From contig NZ_CP098455.1 in NCBI RefSeq assembly GCF_023702635.1, positions 1,922,001 to 1,986,000 on the forward strand: a stretch of DNA of 64,000 nucleotides. Reading direction: 5' to 3'. The notes under the pieces are model-generated. The model ran no database searches. It saw nothing but the letters and a program-made list of their open reading frames with translations, and had not been told where the DNA came from. Positions 9,021-17,709 of the stretch are shown here, piece after piece. The stretch is from Spongiibacter taiwanensis. GTDB taxonomy: Bacteria > Pseudomonadota > Gammaproteobacteria > Pseudomonadales > Spongiibacteraceae. Every line of letters begins with the position of its first letter. Position 1 is the stretch's first letter. A program made the position numbers and the translations under genes.

Positions 9021-9737
9021 ATGAACGAAGACAAACAAAAAATCGCTCTCTTCATTGACGCCGATAATGCCCCCGCCAGCAAATTTGAGGATATTCTCAG
9101 CGAGGTGGCGAAGTATGGCGTGGTGACCATTCGCAAAGCCTATGGCAACTGGAAGAAGACCTCCATCAAGCCCTGGGAGGATTTACTCCATGAATATGCG
9201 ATCCAGCCAGTCCAGCAGTATGATTTGTCCAAAGGAAAGAACGCGTCAGATATCGCGCTAGTAATTGATGCGATGGATGTGATGTACACCAAAAATATTG
9301 ACGTGATGTGCTTTGTATCATCGGATTGCGATTTTACGCCAATGGTCACTCGGGCATTAGCGGAGGGGAAGGTAGTGCTGGGCTTTGGCGAAAGGAAAAC
9401 ACCCACACCTTTTGTGAATGCTTGCTCTAAGTTCTTATTTTTGGATGACGAGCCAAGTTCAAGCGAACCAAACCCGGCTGCGTCAAAGAATTTAAAATCC
9501 AATACAAAGCTGATCAATCTGCTGCGCCAAGCCATTGATGCCAATGCTGACGATGACGGCTGGGCCCTGCTCGGCCCGGTAGGGTCGCATATTTCCAACC
9601 AAACCTCTTTCGACACCAGAAACTATGGCTTCAAGAATTTAAGCAGCTTGTTCAAAGCCATAGACCTTTTTGAAATGAAACGCGGCCCCGGCAGTTCATT
9701 TATGGTTCGAGACCTGCGTAGAGGCAAATCTAAATAA
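9021..9737 (+). CDS. NYN domain protein with C-terminal OST-HTH/LOTUS domain
   Basis: Probable RNA-binding or RNA-cleaving protein of 238 residues. The N-terminal two thirds is a NYN (LabA/DUF88, PIN-like) domain: FIDADNAP near residue 10, DLSKGKNASDIALVIDAMD near 70-90 and SSDCDFTPM near 105 supply the acidic residues of the metal site. Residues of about 165-238 (NLLRQAIDANADDDGWALLG onward) fit an OST-HTH/LOTUS RNA-binding domain. The ATG at 9021 is preferred over the TTG just before it. Substrate RNA is unknown. It stands alone and is not obviously part of an operon. Confidence 0.82.
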   Translation: MNEDKQKIALFIDADNAPASKFEDILSEVAKYGVVTIRKAYGNWKKTSIKPWEDLLHEYAIQPVQQYDLSKGKNASDIALVIDAMDVMYTKNIDVMCFVSSDCDFTPMVTRALAEGKVVLGFGERKTPTPFVNACSKFLFLDDEPSSSEPNPAASKNLKSNTKLINLLRQAIDANADDDGWALLGPVGSHISNQTSFDTRNYGFKNLSSLFKAIDLFEMKRGPGSSFMVRDLRRGKSK

Positions 9738-9843
9738 ACACCGCCCTGCCTCCCACCCCACTTTCTCCCCCGCACCTTGCCCCAGCCTGTTACACTGCCC
9801 GCCTCTAGCCAGCCAATGTGCTGCTGGCCCTGCCGGAGGATGT

Positions 9844-10203
9844 ATGAACCAACACGAAACCCTGAACTATGTGGAGTTCGCTGCGGTGGACCTTTCCGCA
9901 ACTAAGGCATTCTTCAGCAAGGCCTTTGATTGGAGCTTTGTGGACTACGGCGAGAACTACACTGCCTTTTCTGGCCAGGGGCTGGATGGCGGTTTCTTTC
10001 GGGCCAATATGTTTTCGTCTACCGAGAATGGCGCAGCGTTGCTGGTGTTTTACAGCAACGATCTGGAGGCTACGCTGAACAAGGTGTGCCTGGCGGGCGG
10101 TCGCATTATCAAGCCGGTGTTTACCTTTCCCGGTGGTCGTCGCTTTCACTTTACCGAGCCCAGCGGCAACGAGTTTGCGGTGTGGTCTGATCAGCGGGTA
10201 TAA
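9844..10203 (+). CDS. VOC superfamily (glyoxalase/bleomycin-resistance-like) protein
   Basis: 119-residue single VOC module: NYVEFAAVDLSATKAFFSKAF at the N-terminus and HFTEPSGNEFAVWS at the C-terminus carry the typical His/Glu metal-ligand positions of the two beta-alpha-beta units. Members act as isomerases, dioxygenases or binding proteins, so the reaction cannot be told from sequence. GGAGG sits 5 bases before the ATG. A likely -10 (TTACACT) lies about 50 bases upstream. Confidence 0.87.
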   Translation: MNQHETLNYVEFAAVDLSATKAFFSKAFDWSFVDYGENYTAFSGQGLDGGFFRANMFSSTENGAALLVFYSNDLEATLNKVCLAGGRIIKPVFTFPGGRRFHFTEPSGNEFAVWSDQRV

Positions 10204-10278
10204 CCGGCAGACCATCTAACACCCCGCTCTGGCCGGTAGCAGTTATACTGCCGCCCCTTTACCCATGGAGAGGTGCCC

Positions 10279-10614
10279 ATGAGCTTGCCGCCCTGCCCCA
10301 AATGCGAATCTGAATTTACCTACGAAGACCGCCAGCTGATTATCTGTCCCGAATGCGCCTACGAGTGGTCACCCGCCGAGGCAGCTGCAGCCGAGGCCGA
10401 TGCGGCCATCAAAGATGCCAACGGCAATCCGCTGACCGATGGCGATACCGTGACAGTGATTAAAGACCTGAAGGTGAAGGGCTCGTCTCTGGTGGTGAAG
10501 GTGGGCACCAAGGTGAAAAACATTCGCCTGGTGGATGGCGACCACGATATCGACTGCAAGATAGACGGTATTGGCGCCATGAAGCTGAAGTCGGAATTTG
10601 TGAAAAAGGTGTAG
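10279..10614 (+). CDS. yjdM: PhnA/YjdM-type zinc ribbon protein
   Basis: 111-residue cytoplasmic protein with an N-terminal zinc ribbon (Cys6, Cys9, Cys23, Cys26 in CPKC...CPEC) and a C-terminal beta-rich domain ([17 protein letters not shown]). It matches the alkylphosphonate-utilisation-associated PhnA/YjdM family, whose role is unclear. ATG 10279 is chosen because GGAGAGG lies just upstream. A TTATACT -10-like element lies around 10244-10250. Confidence 0.9.
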   Translation: MSLPPCPKCESEFTYEDRQLIICPECAYEWSPAEAAAAEADAAIKDANGNPLTDGDTVTVIKDLKVKGSSLVVKVGTKVKNIRLVDGDHDIDCKIDGIGAMKLKSEFVKKV

Positions 10615-10623
10615 CGCGCCGCT

Positions 10624-10691
10624 TATGCGGGCATCCAGAAAACCAGCTACGTTAGCAACATACTGGATACCGCGCGTTCGCGGGTATGACG
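10624..10691. repeat. REP-like repeat pair
   Basis: CATCCAG (about 10632) and CTGGATA form an outer inverted pair. The right half (CTGGATACC...GGGTATGACG with inner CGCG arms, 10662-10691) matches the common proteobacterial CTGGAT...GGGTATGACG dispersed palindrome. It lies between yjdM and the AraC-type regulator. Confidence 0.65.
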
Positions 10692-10858
10692 ATATTTGAG
10701 GCTTTCTTAAATCAAGTCACGCCCCGGCAGATTCTGTTTCCGCCCACGATATCTAGTCCTTGCAAGCTGTGTGCACGGATGCAGACAAGTTAGCAAGTAC
10801 GATCAAGCGCGCTTTAGCCAAGACTGTCATTCTGGCCACTCGAAACCGGAGACTGTCA

Positions 10859-11728
10859 GTGACCGACAACGCCAAACAACGCTACCAGCAACGATTGCAA
10901 CGGGTGTGCGAGTATATTTACGAGCACCTCGACGGCGATCTGTCGCTGACCCAATTGAGCGCGGTGGCGGCGTTCTCGCCCTATCACTTCCATCGCGTGT
11001 TCAGCGCCGCCACGGGCAAGAGCCTGGCCAAGTTCATTCAATTGGCGCGGCTGCGCCCGGTGTCTTACCGGGTGGCCTTTGAGCCGGAAACCAGCCTAAC
11101 CGAGCTGGCCTTTGCGGCGGGCTTTGACAGCCTGGAAGCTTTCTCTCGGGCGTTTAAGCGCGAGTTTCAGCAGACACCCTCCCAGTTTCGCAACCAACCC
11201 GACTGGCCAACCTGGCACAGTCGCTTTGCCTTTGCGCACCCCTATTCTGGAGCCTCACCCATGGATGTTCGTATTGTCGATTTTCCCGAGACCCCGGTTG
11301 CCCTGCTGGAGCACCGTGGCCCCGCCGAAAAGGTAATGGAAACCGCCGGGCAGTTTATTGCCTGGCGCAAACAGACCGGCTTATCGCCGGTGGCCAAGTG
11401 CAAGACCTTTGGGGTGCCCTACAGCGATCCCAACACCACTCCGCCAGCGGATTTTCGCTGGGATGTGTGTGGCGAGCATGACGGCCAGGTGCCGAAGAAC
11501 GCTTTTGGCGTAAAAAACGGGGTAATTCCCGGTGGCCGCTGCGCGGTGCTGCGCCATACCGGCAGCAACCAGAATCTGGATGACAGCATTTACTACCTGT
11601 ACCGGGACTGGTTGCCCACCACCGACGAGGAAACCCGGGATTTTCCGGTGTTCTTTCACTATGTGAGCGTGACCGAGAACGGCCCTGCCAGCAATGATGT
11701 GACGGATATTTATTTGCCACTTAAGTAG
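10859..11728 (+). CDS. AraC family regulator with GyrI-like effector domain
   Basis: Transcription factor of 289 residues. The N-terminal AraC double HTH covers about residues 10-110 (LSLTQLSAVAAFSPYHFHRV and the second helix LTELAFAAGFDSLEAFSRAF). The C-terminal GyrI/Rob-type small-molecule-binding domain starts near MDVRIVDFPETPVALLEHRG and runs to the end. GTG 10859 is chosen because GGAG is 9 bases upstream; the frame stays open to a TTG at 10760 without a binding site. Such regulators often respond to drugs or toxic lipophilic compounds. No target gene is evident nearby. Confidence 0.88.
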   Translation: MTDNAKQRYQQRLQRVCEYIYEHLDGDLSLTQLSAVAAFSPYHFHRVFSAATGKSLAKFIQLARLRPVSYRVAFEPETSLTELAFAAGFDSLEAFSRAFKREFQQTPSQFRNQPDWPTWHSRFAFAHPYSGASPMDVRIVDFPETPVALLEHRGPAEKVMETAGQFIAWRKQTGLSPVAKCKTFGVPYSDPNTTPPADFRWDVCGEHDGQVPKNAFGVKNGVIPGGRCAVLRHTGSNQNLDDSIYYLYRDWLPTTDEETRDFPVFFHYVSVTENGPASNDVTDIYLPLK

Positions 11729-12033
11729 CACAGTAGATTCAATGTGAAGATGCCAAATCCAGGTGCGCTGAAAAGCGCGCCCGGAATCCGTCAGTCGGCC
11801 ACCGCCCAGGCCAACAGTAACCCCAGCGCCGTGCTGGCCTTGCTCCAATAATCTTCCGCCGAACTTCCGTCCATATCGCCCATTTTTGCACCGCACCCTC
11901 GCCGCATCCTCGACAACCCGCCAACCTATTCGCGATAGATAAGTGGGTGAGATTTGTCGGCAAAACACCTAAGATGGACCCTGCGATGCGACCGGCGATC
12001 ATGCCGGGGCCAAAACCACAGCGATAACAACAG
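11729..12033. other. Gene-free stretch
   Basis: About 305 bases between the AraC regulator and the next small gene. Overlapping short - strand frames here have no ribosome binding site or recognisable domain. I see no convincing element. Confidence 0.5.
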
Positions 12034-12294
12034 ATGGGTAGTGCAATGCAGAATATGGGCGAGCAGGGCGAATCGTGCCCCTTCAGTTTCAATTTTGATC
12101 CCGACACCTTCAAGGTGGGCGATACGGTGAGCTATCGGGTGCCGGAAACCCTGGGAGATTTTCCCTTTGCTGGGGTCATCAAGGAAGTGCACGACGACCA
12201 TATCATTATCTGCCCCAACGACCCGAGAGAGCCCGACCTGCTCTACCGGGCAACCCGGGAAAGTCGACCGGTGGTGGCCGCCAAAGATATCTAG
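12034..12294 (+). CDS. Small hypothetical protein
   Basis: Unrecognised 86-residue acidic protein. The central segment FKVGDTVSYRVPETLGDFPF followed by GVIKEVHDDHIIICP has the alternating pattern of a small beta-barrel (SH3-like) fold, which is inference only. A second ATG at 12046 is possible, and neither has a strong ribosome binding site. It is convergent with the molybdopterin oxidoreductase, with 2 bases between the stops. Confidence 0.55.
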   Translation: MGSAMQNMGEQGESCPFSFNFDPDTFKVGDTVSYRVPETLGDFPFAGVIKEVHDDHIIICPNDPREPDLLYRATRESRPVVAAKDI

Positions 12295-12296
12295 GG

Positions 12297-14291
12297 CTAC
12301 ACCCGGGCCTCGACCTGCACCACCACCCCGTTCATGTGCGACATATTGCTTAACTTCTCGTAACTGCCGGGGCCGGTAGGCAACAGTTGATTGACGTTTA
12401 CTCCGGGGCGAGCCTGGGCACGGGACAAAGCACCCGCGTACTGATGGCCATAGCCGTGGCTCATGGCCACCACCCCCGAGCGCAGGCTGTCATCAAATTT
12501 CAGCGTGGTATCCAGCGCGCCGTTGTGCATGTAGTTGGTGCGCAGGGAAATCAGCTTGAGCAGGTCGCGGGGTTCGCTGGCCAGCTCCGTGAAGATCGCT
12601 TCGGCCCGCACCAACGAGTCACTGAAAATATCCGGGCAGCAATCCACCTTCCTGTCCGGGTGGCGCAGCAGGTAATCAAAGAAATCCCCTTTGTCGGCGG
12701 GCTCCAGCAACTTGCTGCCAAAGGGCTCGGCCCGCAGTGCGGCCCGGTCCAGATTACCCGCGCTGAGAAAACCGTCGAGCACCTCGCCGCCGTCGCCAGG
12801 GTCGCCCTCCACCTCGCTCAGGCCCAACTCCTGGTCGAGACGCGACAAAATCCACCAGTCGTTCTTACGCTCATACTTGGGCGCCACCACCGCATCGGTG
12901 TAATGAATATAGGGCTTGGGCTGGGCGCCGTTGCCCACGTGATTGATATCTTCCCGCTCCAACCAATCAGAGGCGGGCAGTACATAGTCCGCCATCTCGC
13001 CGGTGGCATTGCGGTACAGATCAATGCAGACAATCAGTTCCAGTTTCTCAAAGGCCTTGCGCAGGCGCTGCTCGCCGGAAATGGACAACAGCGGATTGCC
13101 CGACAGCACGATCAGTGCCCGTACCGGATTATCCTTCTCCTCCAACTCCATAAAATCGGCCATCAAATTGCCGGGCAGGGCGCCATAACTGTGGCGCATT
13201 TCGCCCAGCGGCGTATCAAAAAACACGTCGGTTGAGGCGACTTCGCTGGTGCTCACGGGCAGAAAGCCCCGAGCATAATAATTGCCACCAGGCTTGCCCA
13301 AATTCCCCGTCACAAAGGACAGCATGTTCAGCAGCCAATAGGCCAGGGTGCCCTGGCGACTCTGGTTCACACCCGTGGCCATATACACACTGGCCGATCT
13401 GGCCGCCATAAACTGCTCGGCCAGACCGGTAATCTGTTCGACACTGACCCCCACCACATCGGCAACGCGCGAGGCGGGATACTGGCCAACAAAGGCCCGC
13501 AGCTCGTCAATACGTTTGCCATACTTCGCCATGATCGCGTCGTCAAAGCCGCCGCGCTGATCAATATGGTGAATCAGCGCCGCCAGCAGGTATACATCGC
13601 TGTCGGGCTTTACCTGTAACACCTCCCCGGTTTTTGGTGTGCTGGATTCGATCTTGCGCGGGTTTACAAACACCACCTTGCCGCCGCGCTGATGGATATC
13701 TCGCAGCACGCCCATCGCATTGGGGGTCGACACCAACGTCCAGTGCGACACCTTGGGGTTACCCCCCACACAGAGCAGAAAATCGGTGTTGGCAAAGTCG
13801 GGAATGGTCCATTGGCTGCTACCGTACATGGCGGCCAGGGCCACGGGTTTGTTGGCCATGTCCTGGGTGGACGCCCCGAAGCAACGACTGCTGCCCAACT
13901 TCGCCGCCAGCGACACGGCTGGCAGAAACGCCTTGGTGTTAAAGGCGATGGGGTTGCCGTAATAGGTGCCGATACTGTCGGCGCCGTATTTTTCTTTCAG
14001 GGCGGTGAGACGCTTGCCGATATCCGTCAGCGCCGCGTCCCAGCTGACCCGTTCAAAATCCCCCTTGGCCTCGGTGCGAGGATTGCGGCGACGCATGGGG
14101 TAATTGGCCCGGTCGGGGTCGTGATGAACTTCGGTGAAAGACAGCCCCTTGTGGCAGGAGAAGCCCGTACTGATAGGGTGCTCCCGGTTGGGCACCAGCT
14201 TGACGACCTCGCCCTGCTCATTGAGCTCAGCCTTCATCGGGCACAGGGGCTCGCAAATTCGACAAAAGGTATCTTTGACTTGAGTGCCCAT
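12297..14291 (-). CDS. Molybdopterin-dependent oxidoreductase (DMSO reductase superfamily), orphan catalytic subunit
   Basis: Cytoplasmic-type Mo/W-bisMGD oxidoreductase of 664 residues. The N-terminal 4Fe-4S motif is C10-x2-C13-x3-C17-x28-C46 (FCRICEPLC...SCHKG). The domain order then follows the family: molybdopterin-binding core (LLCVGGNPKVSHW, ATGVNQSRQGTLAYWLLNML), and a C-terminal dinucleotide-binding domain with NYMHNGALD and SHGYGHQYAG. No twin-arginine signal is seen, and there is no iron-sulfur or membrane subunit beside it, so electron partner and substrate are unknown. It resembles the assimilatory or formate-dehydrogenase-like group of single-subunit enzymes. Confidence 0.87.
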   Translation of the reverse strand: MGTQVKDTFCRICEPLCPMKAELNEQGEVVKLVPNREHPISTGFSCHKGLSFTEVHHDPDRANYPMRRRNPRTEAKGDFERVSWDAALTDIGKRLTALKEKYGADSIGTYYGNPIAFNTKAFLPAVSLAAKLGSSRCFGASTQDMANKPVALAAMYGSSQWTIPDFANTDFLLCVGGNPKVSHWTLVSTPNAMGVLRDIHQRGGKVVFVNPRKIESSTPKTGEVLQVKPDSDVYLLAALIHHIDQRGGFDDAIMAKYGKRIDELRAFVGQYPASRVADVVGVSVEQITGLAEQFMAARSASVYMATGVNQSRQGTLAYWLLNMLSFVTGNLGKPGGNYYARGFLPVSTSEVASTDVFFDTPLGEMRHSYGALPGNLMADFMELEEKDNPVRALIVLSGNPLLSISGEQRLRKAFEKLELIVCIDLYRNATGEMADYVLPASDWLEREDINHVGNGAQPKPYIHYTDAVVAPKYERKNDWWILSRLDQELGLSEVEGDPGDGGEVLDGFLSAGNLDRAALRAEPFGSKLLEPADKGDFFDYLLRHPDRKVDCCPDIFSDSLVRAEAIFTELASEPRDLLKLISLRTNYMHNGALDTTLKFDDSLRSGVVAMSHGYGHQYAGALSRAQARPGVNVNQLLPTGPGSYEKLSNMSHMNGVVVQVEARV

Positions 14292-14755
14292 GGCGGCTTT
14301 CCTTTTGGGGTGCGGTTTATATTTTTATCGCGCAATTTTTCTTACTAACGCTTCATTTTGCTGGCCAGCACCGAACCAGCCTGCTTCGACTGAGCAGACG
14401 CTATCGTGCGCCATCTGCCTATCAGCGTTAGATTTATCCAATATCGGCAATCTAGCGCGCAATTGCAAGGTCCTGCCGCCGACAAACGAACTCCGGCCCC
14501 GGCAGTCAGTTGCAAAAAATCCCCAATGACCACCGCATCAGATACCGAACCGCGGCCGTGATTTGCCATTACAAAAGTCACAACGACACACGACTGTCAC
14601 AGAAAAATACTACCTTTATCGTTATCAAAAGCCGCTATTTCACTCTTGTCGAGATGAAAGGGCCGGCGCTACCATCACTGATCGCAACCACAACCCACTC
14701 TTACCACCCACACTCACCAGCCACATTCAGCGCACATTACCCCGAGGAGCCCACC
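14292..14755. other. Divergent intergenic region
   Basis: 464 bases between the divergently transcribed oxidoreductase and lipase genes, clearly AT-richer near 14310-14350. It must hold both promoters. I could not assign -35/-10 pairs with confidence and found no long inverted repeat or short gene. Confidence 0.5.
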
Positions 14756-15862
14756 ATGCTGATTCAGCCAGGGAAGGAAGAACGCGCCAGCATCGATCTG
14801 ATGATCCGTCTGGCCTATGTCACCTATGCCGGTTATTACAACCTGGAAGGCATCGGCATCCGCCATGCCATTCGCAAAATCGCCAAGAAGGTAACCCCGG
14901 AGGAGAAAATTGTCTGGGGCCCTGCGGTGGGTGGCAATCTGCTCGACCTGTTCAGCACCACCGTGGCCATGATCACCAAAAACACGGTGGCCGAGGCCGA
15001 AGGCAAAGCCGTGTACACCCTGGCCTTTCGGGGTACCAACCCCACCTCTTGGTCATCGATCCTGGTTCAGGATATGGACGTGAGCAACATGGTGCCCTGG
15101 ACTCTGGTATCGCCCCAGGCCAAGGTTGCCGACGATGCCGATCCCGCCATTCTGGCGGGCGCCTCCTTCACTATGAAGGATGTGAACAAGCTGAAATACA
15201 AGGGCAAAACGATTCTGGAGTTTCTCAAAGGGGTCGCTCAGGAAGAGGACGCCCACATCAATGTGGCCGGGCACAGCCTGGGTGGGCTGACAGCGATGAT
15301 GTACCCGATTTGGCTGATGGATGAATTTCGCGCGGCGGGCATTTCCCTCGACCAGCGCTTCAGTCTGTGGGCAACCGGCGGCCTGTCGCCGGGCAACAGT
15401 GACTTTGTTGATTACTCCGAGAAGCTGTTTGCCGACCACGGCATCTACAACCTGCGCATCACCAACCCACTGGATCTGGCTCCCAAGCTATGGGTGCAGG
15501 CAGAAATCGCCAACGTGGCAACCATGTATGGCCCCAGCGTGGACGTCGGCAAGTTTGATCGGAGTTTTATCAAGCTGCTCTACAACATGGCCCTGAACCG
15601 GGATTACACCCAGACCCCGCGTTACATGGAAATCAGCGCCTCCCTGGCCGAGGACATTGACGGCTGGTTTATGCAGTTTGTGTATCAACACATGGTCGGT
15701 TACATCAACTACCTGGAAGATCCGGCCGCTCGCTCGGCGCTGCTGCGCATGCTCGGTATGGAGATGATGAAGGTGAATCCGGTGATGCTGACCAAGATGA
15801 TGATCAAAATGCCGGAGTCCCAGTTGCACACAGCGTTGTCCTGGCGGCCCTTCGCCAACTGA
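14756..15862 (+). CDS. Class 3 lipase-like alpha/beta hydrolase
   Basis: Probable esterase or lipase of 368 residues. The nucleophile elbow GHSLGG gives Ser174, preceded by the Lipase_3-type strand TLAFRGTNPTSW that carries the oxyanion-hole region. Candidate Asp and His lie downstream but cannot be fixed. There is no obvious signal peptide at the chosen ATG, which has GAGGAG 7 bases upstream; the frame is open further upstream to 14510 without a binding site. It is convergent with the next gene, with one base between the stops. Confidence 0.82.
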   Translation: MLIQPGKEERASIDLMIRLAYVTYAGYYNLEGIGIRHAIRKIAKKVTPEEKIVWGPAVGGNLLDLFSTTVAMITKNTVAEAEGKAVYTLAFRGTNPTSWSSILVQDMDVSNMVPWTLVSPQAKVADDADPAILAGASFTMKDVNKLKYKGKTILEFLKGVAQEEDAHINVAGHSLGGLTAMMYPIWLMDEFRAAGISLDQRFSLWATGGLSPGNSDFVDYSEKLFADHGIYNLRITNPLDLAPKLWVQAEIANVATMYGPSVDVGKFDRSFIKLLYNMALNRDYTQTPRYMEISASLAEDIDGWFMQFVYQHMVGYINYLEDPAARSALLRMLGMEMMKVNPVMLTKMMIKMPESQLHTALSWRPFAN

Positions 15863-15863
15863 G

Positions 15864-16634
15864 CTAGTTGATGACCGGCGGCTGGTCAGTATTACCCGCC
15901 GCCCAATCGGTCAGCTGGTCCAGCTCCTCCAGGTAAGGACGCACCGCCGGCCAGTCCGGACGACTGGTTTCTATCCAGCGGCGCTCATCTTCGTGGATCA
16001 TCGTCGCCACCGGCGCCATCTGCTGACATTGGTCGGCTCGCACCTCGGCCACGGTCGGCATATTCCGAAACTGGCGCAGCACCTCCTGCACTTTCGCCTC
16101 ATCAATGCCCGCCGCCCGCATTTGCGCAGCCATGGCCTGGGCTTCAGCATTTTGCTCGGCCTTCATCTGGCCCTGCTGACCTGCCATCGCCTGCGCCTCG
16201 GTGCAGACTTCGTCCACTTCACTTTTGCGCTCGGCGCGGTCATTGACCAAATCGGGGTAATCGGTAATCGCCGTGCTGGCATTCATAATGCGAGTTTCGA
16301 GAGAATCCCAGTCCGCCTCACTAAACCCCCGGCTGGCCAGGTGCTTTTCTTCAGCCAGGGCAAAGGCCCGGGGCGCATCCTCATACTGGGCGGCATTGGC
16401 TTGATAGCGGCGCAGCAGTTGGTTCAGCTCTATTTCTATTTGCAGATAACGCTTTACCTGAGCCTCGGTCAGCGGTGCCGACGATGGCCCCCCTTGACCC
16501 GCGGCCTGCACCGCCACACTCCAGCTGCCAGCCAGCAATAGGCCCGCCCAGGTTATTGCCTGCAGTAAGCGCCAAACTCCGGGCGCCGTCTCACGGTTGT
16601 TGGCGCCGTGCCCCTTGGCTGATTGCATTGTCAC
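15864..16634 (-). CDS. Hypothetical exported protein with helical domain
   Basis: Unrecognised 256-residue protein. A hydrophobic signal-like segment LLQAITWAGLLLAGSWSVAVQA ends near residue 45, so the mature part is probably periplasmic. The mature region is almost entirely helical and rich in Glu, Gln and Ala, with EAQAMAGQQGQMKAEQNAEA and QAMAAQMRAAGIDEAKVQEV suggesting coiled coil. A second ATG two codons in (MQSAKGHG) is equally possible. No function is proposed. Confidence 0.65.
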   Translation of the reverse strand: MTMQSAKGHGANNRETAPGVWRLLQAITWAGLLLAGSWSVAVQAAGQGGPSSAPLTEAQVKRYLQIEIELNQLLRRYQANAAQYEDAPRAFALAEEKHLASRGFSEADWDSLETRIMNASTAITDYPDLVNDRAERKSEVDEVCTEAQAMAGQQGQMKAEQNAEAQAMAAQMRAAGIDEAKVQEVLRQFRNMPTVAEVRADQCQQMAPVATMIHEDERRWIETSRPDWPAVRPYLEELDQLTDWAAGNTDQPPVIN

Positions 16635-16699
16635 TGTCCCTGTCTCCCGTTATTGTCATTGAGCCCCAGCATACGAAAACTGGAGGCCGGGATACAGTT

Positions 16700-17050
16700 T
16701 CAATGCGCCTGACGCGCCAGGTGCCGCTCCCGGACAATCAGGTAAATGGGAAAGGCAAAGCAGGTACCGAGAAAGGAGAGCGCCAAAAAGCCCCAGCCTT
16801 TGCCGCGACCGAGGCCAATGCGCGACGCATCGGCCACCACCCAGATCATGTAGGCGAGCCAGCAGGCCAACAGATCGATGGTCAGAAAGGCGGCGGCAGG
16901 GCCGGATTGGAAAGCATCGGCAAAGAAGCTGAACACGTTCAGAATATTGCCGCCTGCAGCCACCCACAGATAACCGAAATACCAGGTCAGCCCTAGTGAA
17001 AGCAGTGCAATTAGCCCCAAGGCCAGCTGTCGAAATATTGCGAAATTCAT
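16700..17050 (-). CDS. DUF2834-type small integral membrane protein
   Basis: 116 residues with three or four hydrophobic segments: LALGLIALLSLGLTWYF (about 9-25), FLTIDLLACWLAYMIWVVAD (about 55-75) and FLALSFLGTCFAFPIYLIV (about 88-106), ending in RERHLARQAH. The order of motifs and the length fit the DUF2834 family, whose function is unknown. It lies 104 bases downstream of the kinase-partner gene on the same strand and may be read through from module A. Confidence 0.75.
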   Translation of the reverse strand: MNFAIFRQLALGLIALLSLGLTWYFGYLWVAAGGNILNVFSFFADAFQSGPAAAFLTIDLLACWLAYMIWVVADASRIGLGRGKGWGFLALSFLGTCFAFPIYLIVRERHLARQAH

Positions 17051-17154
17051 ATCAAGTCGTCCCTTTTATCCTCATGCCCGCTGATTTACGCGCACATTAT
17101 TTAACCCTTTGCGCTGGCCCGCACCGATTGGCCATACAGCCCGGCCCATTTCCC

Positions 17155-17709
17155 TCACGACAGATCACCATCGAGCAGGTACTTGGTGGTGTGGAGCATT
17201 TCTTCAAGGGTGCCTAACTCCTTTTCATCCGGGTCCATTCCGTGGCGCCGAAACCAGATGCGCTCGCGAGTTGCCTGCAAACGGTTGTACTGCAGCACCT
17301 GGGAGGTTACGCAGTCCCGGTAATGCTGACCTGCCTCACTGAAGGCGACCTCGATCAGCTGATCAACAGCGGTGCCCACTTCTTTAGTGATTGCGTTGAG
17401 GCCAGACGCCGTCAGCGGCAGGCACTCGGGCTGATCCTGCAATAGCGCCGCCAACCGATCGAGAGCAGCGCTGGCCGGCAAACCGTCAGTGCAAGCAATC
17501 AGACGTCGGGCCAGTGCAGTCATGTTGTGGAGGGATCCCCGCTCATAGAGATACACCGCGTCCCACTGCTCGGACAACATCGCCAGATGGCCAAGCATCA
17601 GCGCAGCCTGCTCTTTGGCAAAGGGGTTATCGTCGGGAATGGCCGGCACAATCACGGTCTCCAGTGCTTTGCTCAAATTCGACAGGCGATTGGCAATATC
17701 AGGCAGCAT
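17155..17709 (-). CDS. Kinase-partner protein of unknown function (module A)
   Basis: 184-residue cytoplasmic, mainly helical protein without a recognised catalytic motif. Its start lies inside the 3' end of the APH-type kinase gene (11-base overlap, 17699-17709), so the two are translationally coupled. Small proteins encoded beside such kinases are known, for example LvaB beside LvaA in the Pseudomonas putida levulinate operon, where the small protein is needed with the kinase. Whether this protein plays that part is inference from position; it is longer than LvaB. Confidence 0.7.
   Translation of the reverse strand: MLPDIANRLSNLSKALETVIVPAIPDDNPFAKEQAALMLGHLAMLSEQWDAVYLYERGSLHNMTALARRLIACTDGLPASAALDRLAALLQDQPECLPLTASGLNAITKEVGTAVDQLIEVAFSEAGQHYRDCVTSQVLQYNRLQATRERIWFRRHGMDPDEKELGTLEEMLHTTKYLLDGDLS

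Noticed and set aside
8723-9136. 137-residue - strand frame with ILDASVVGR, reminiscent of a PIN toxin
   Set aside because: It overlaps the NYN gene in antisense, lacks the later acidic motifs and has no antitoxin partner. A degraded remnant cannot be excluded.
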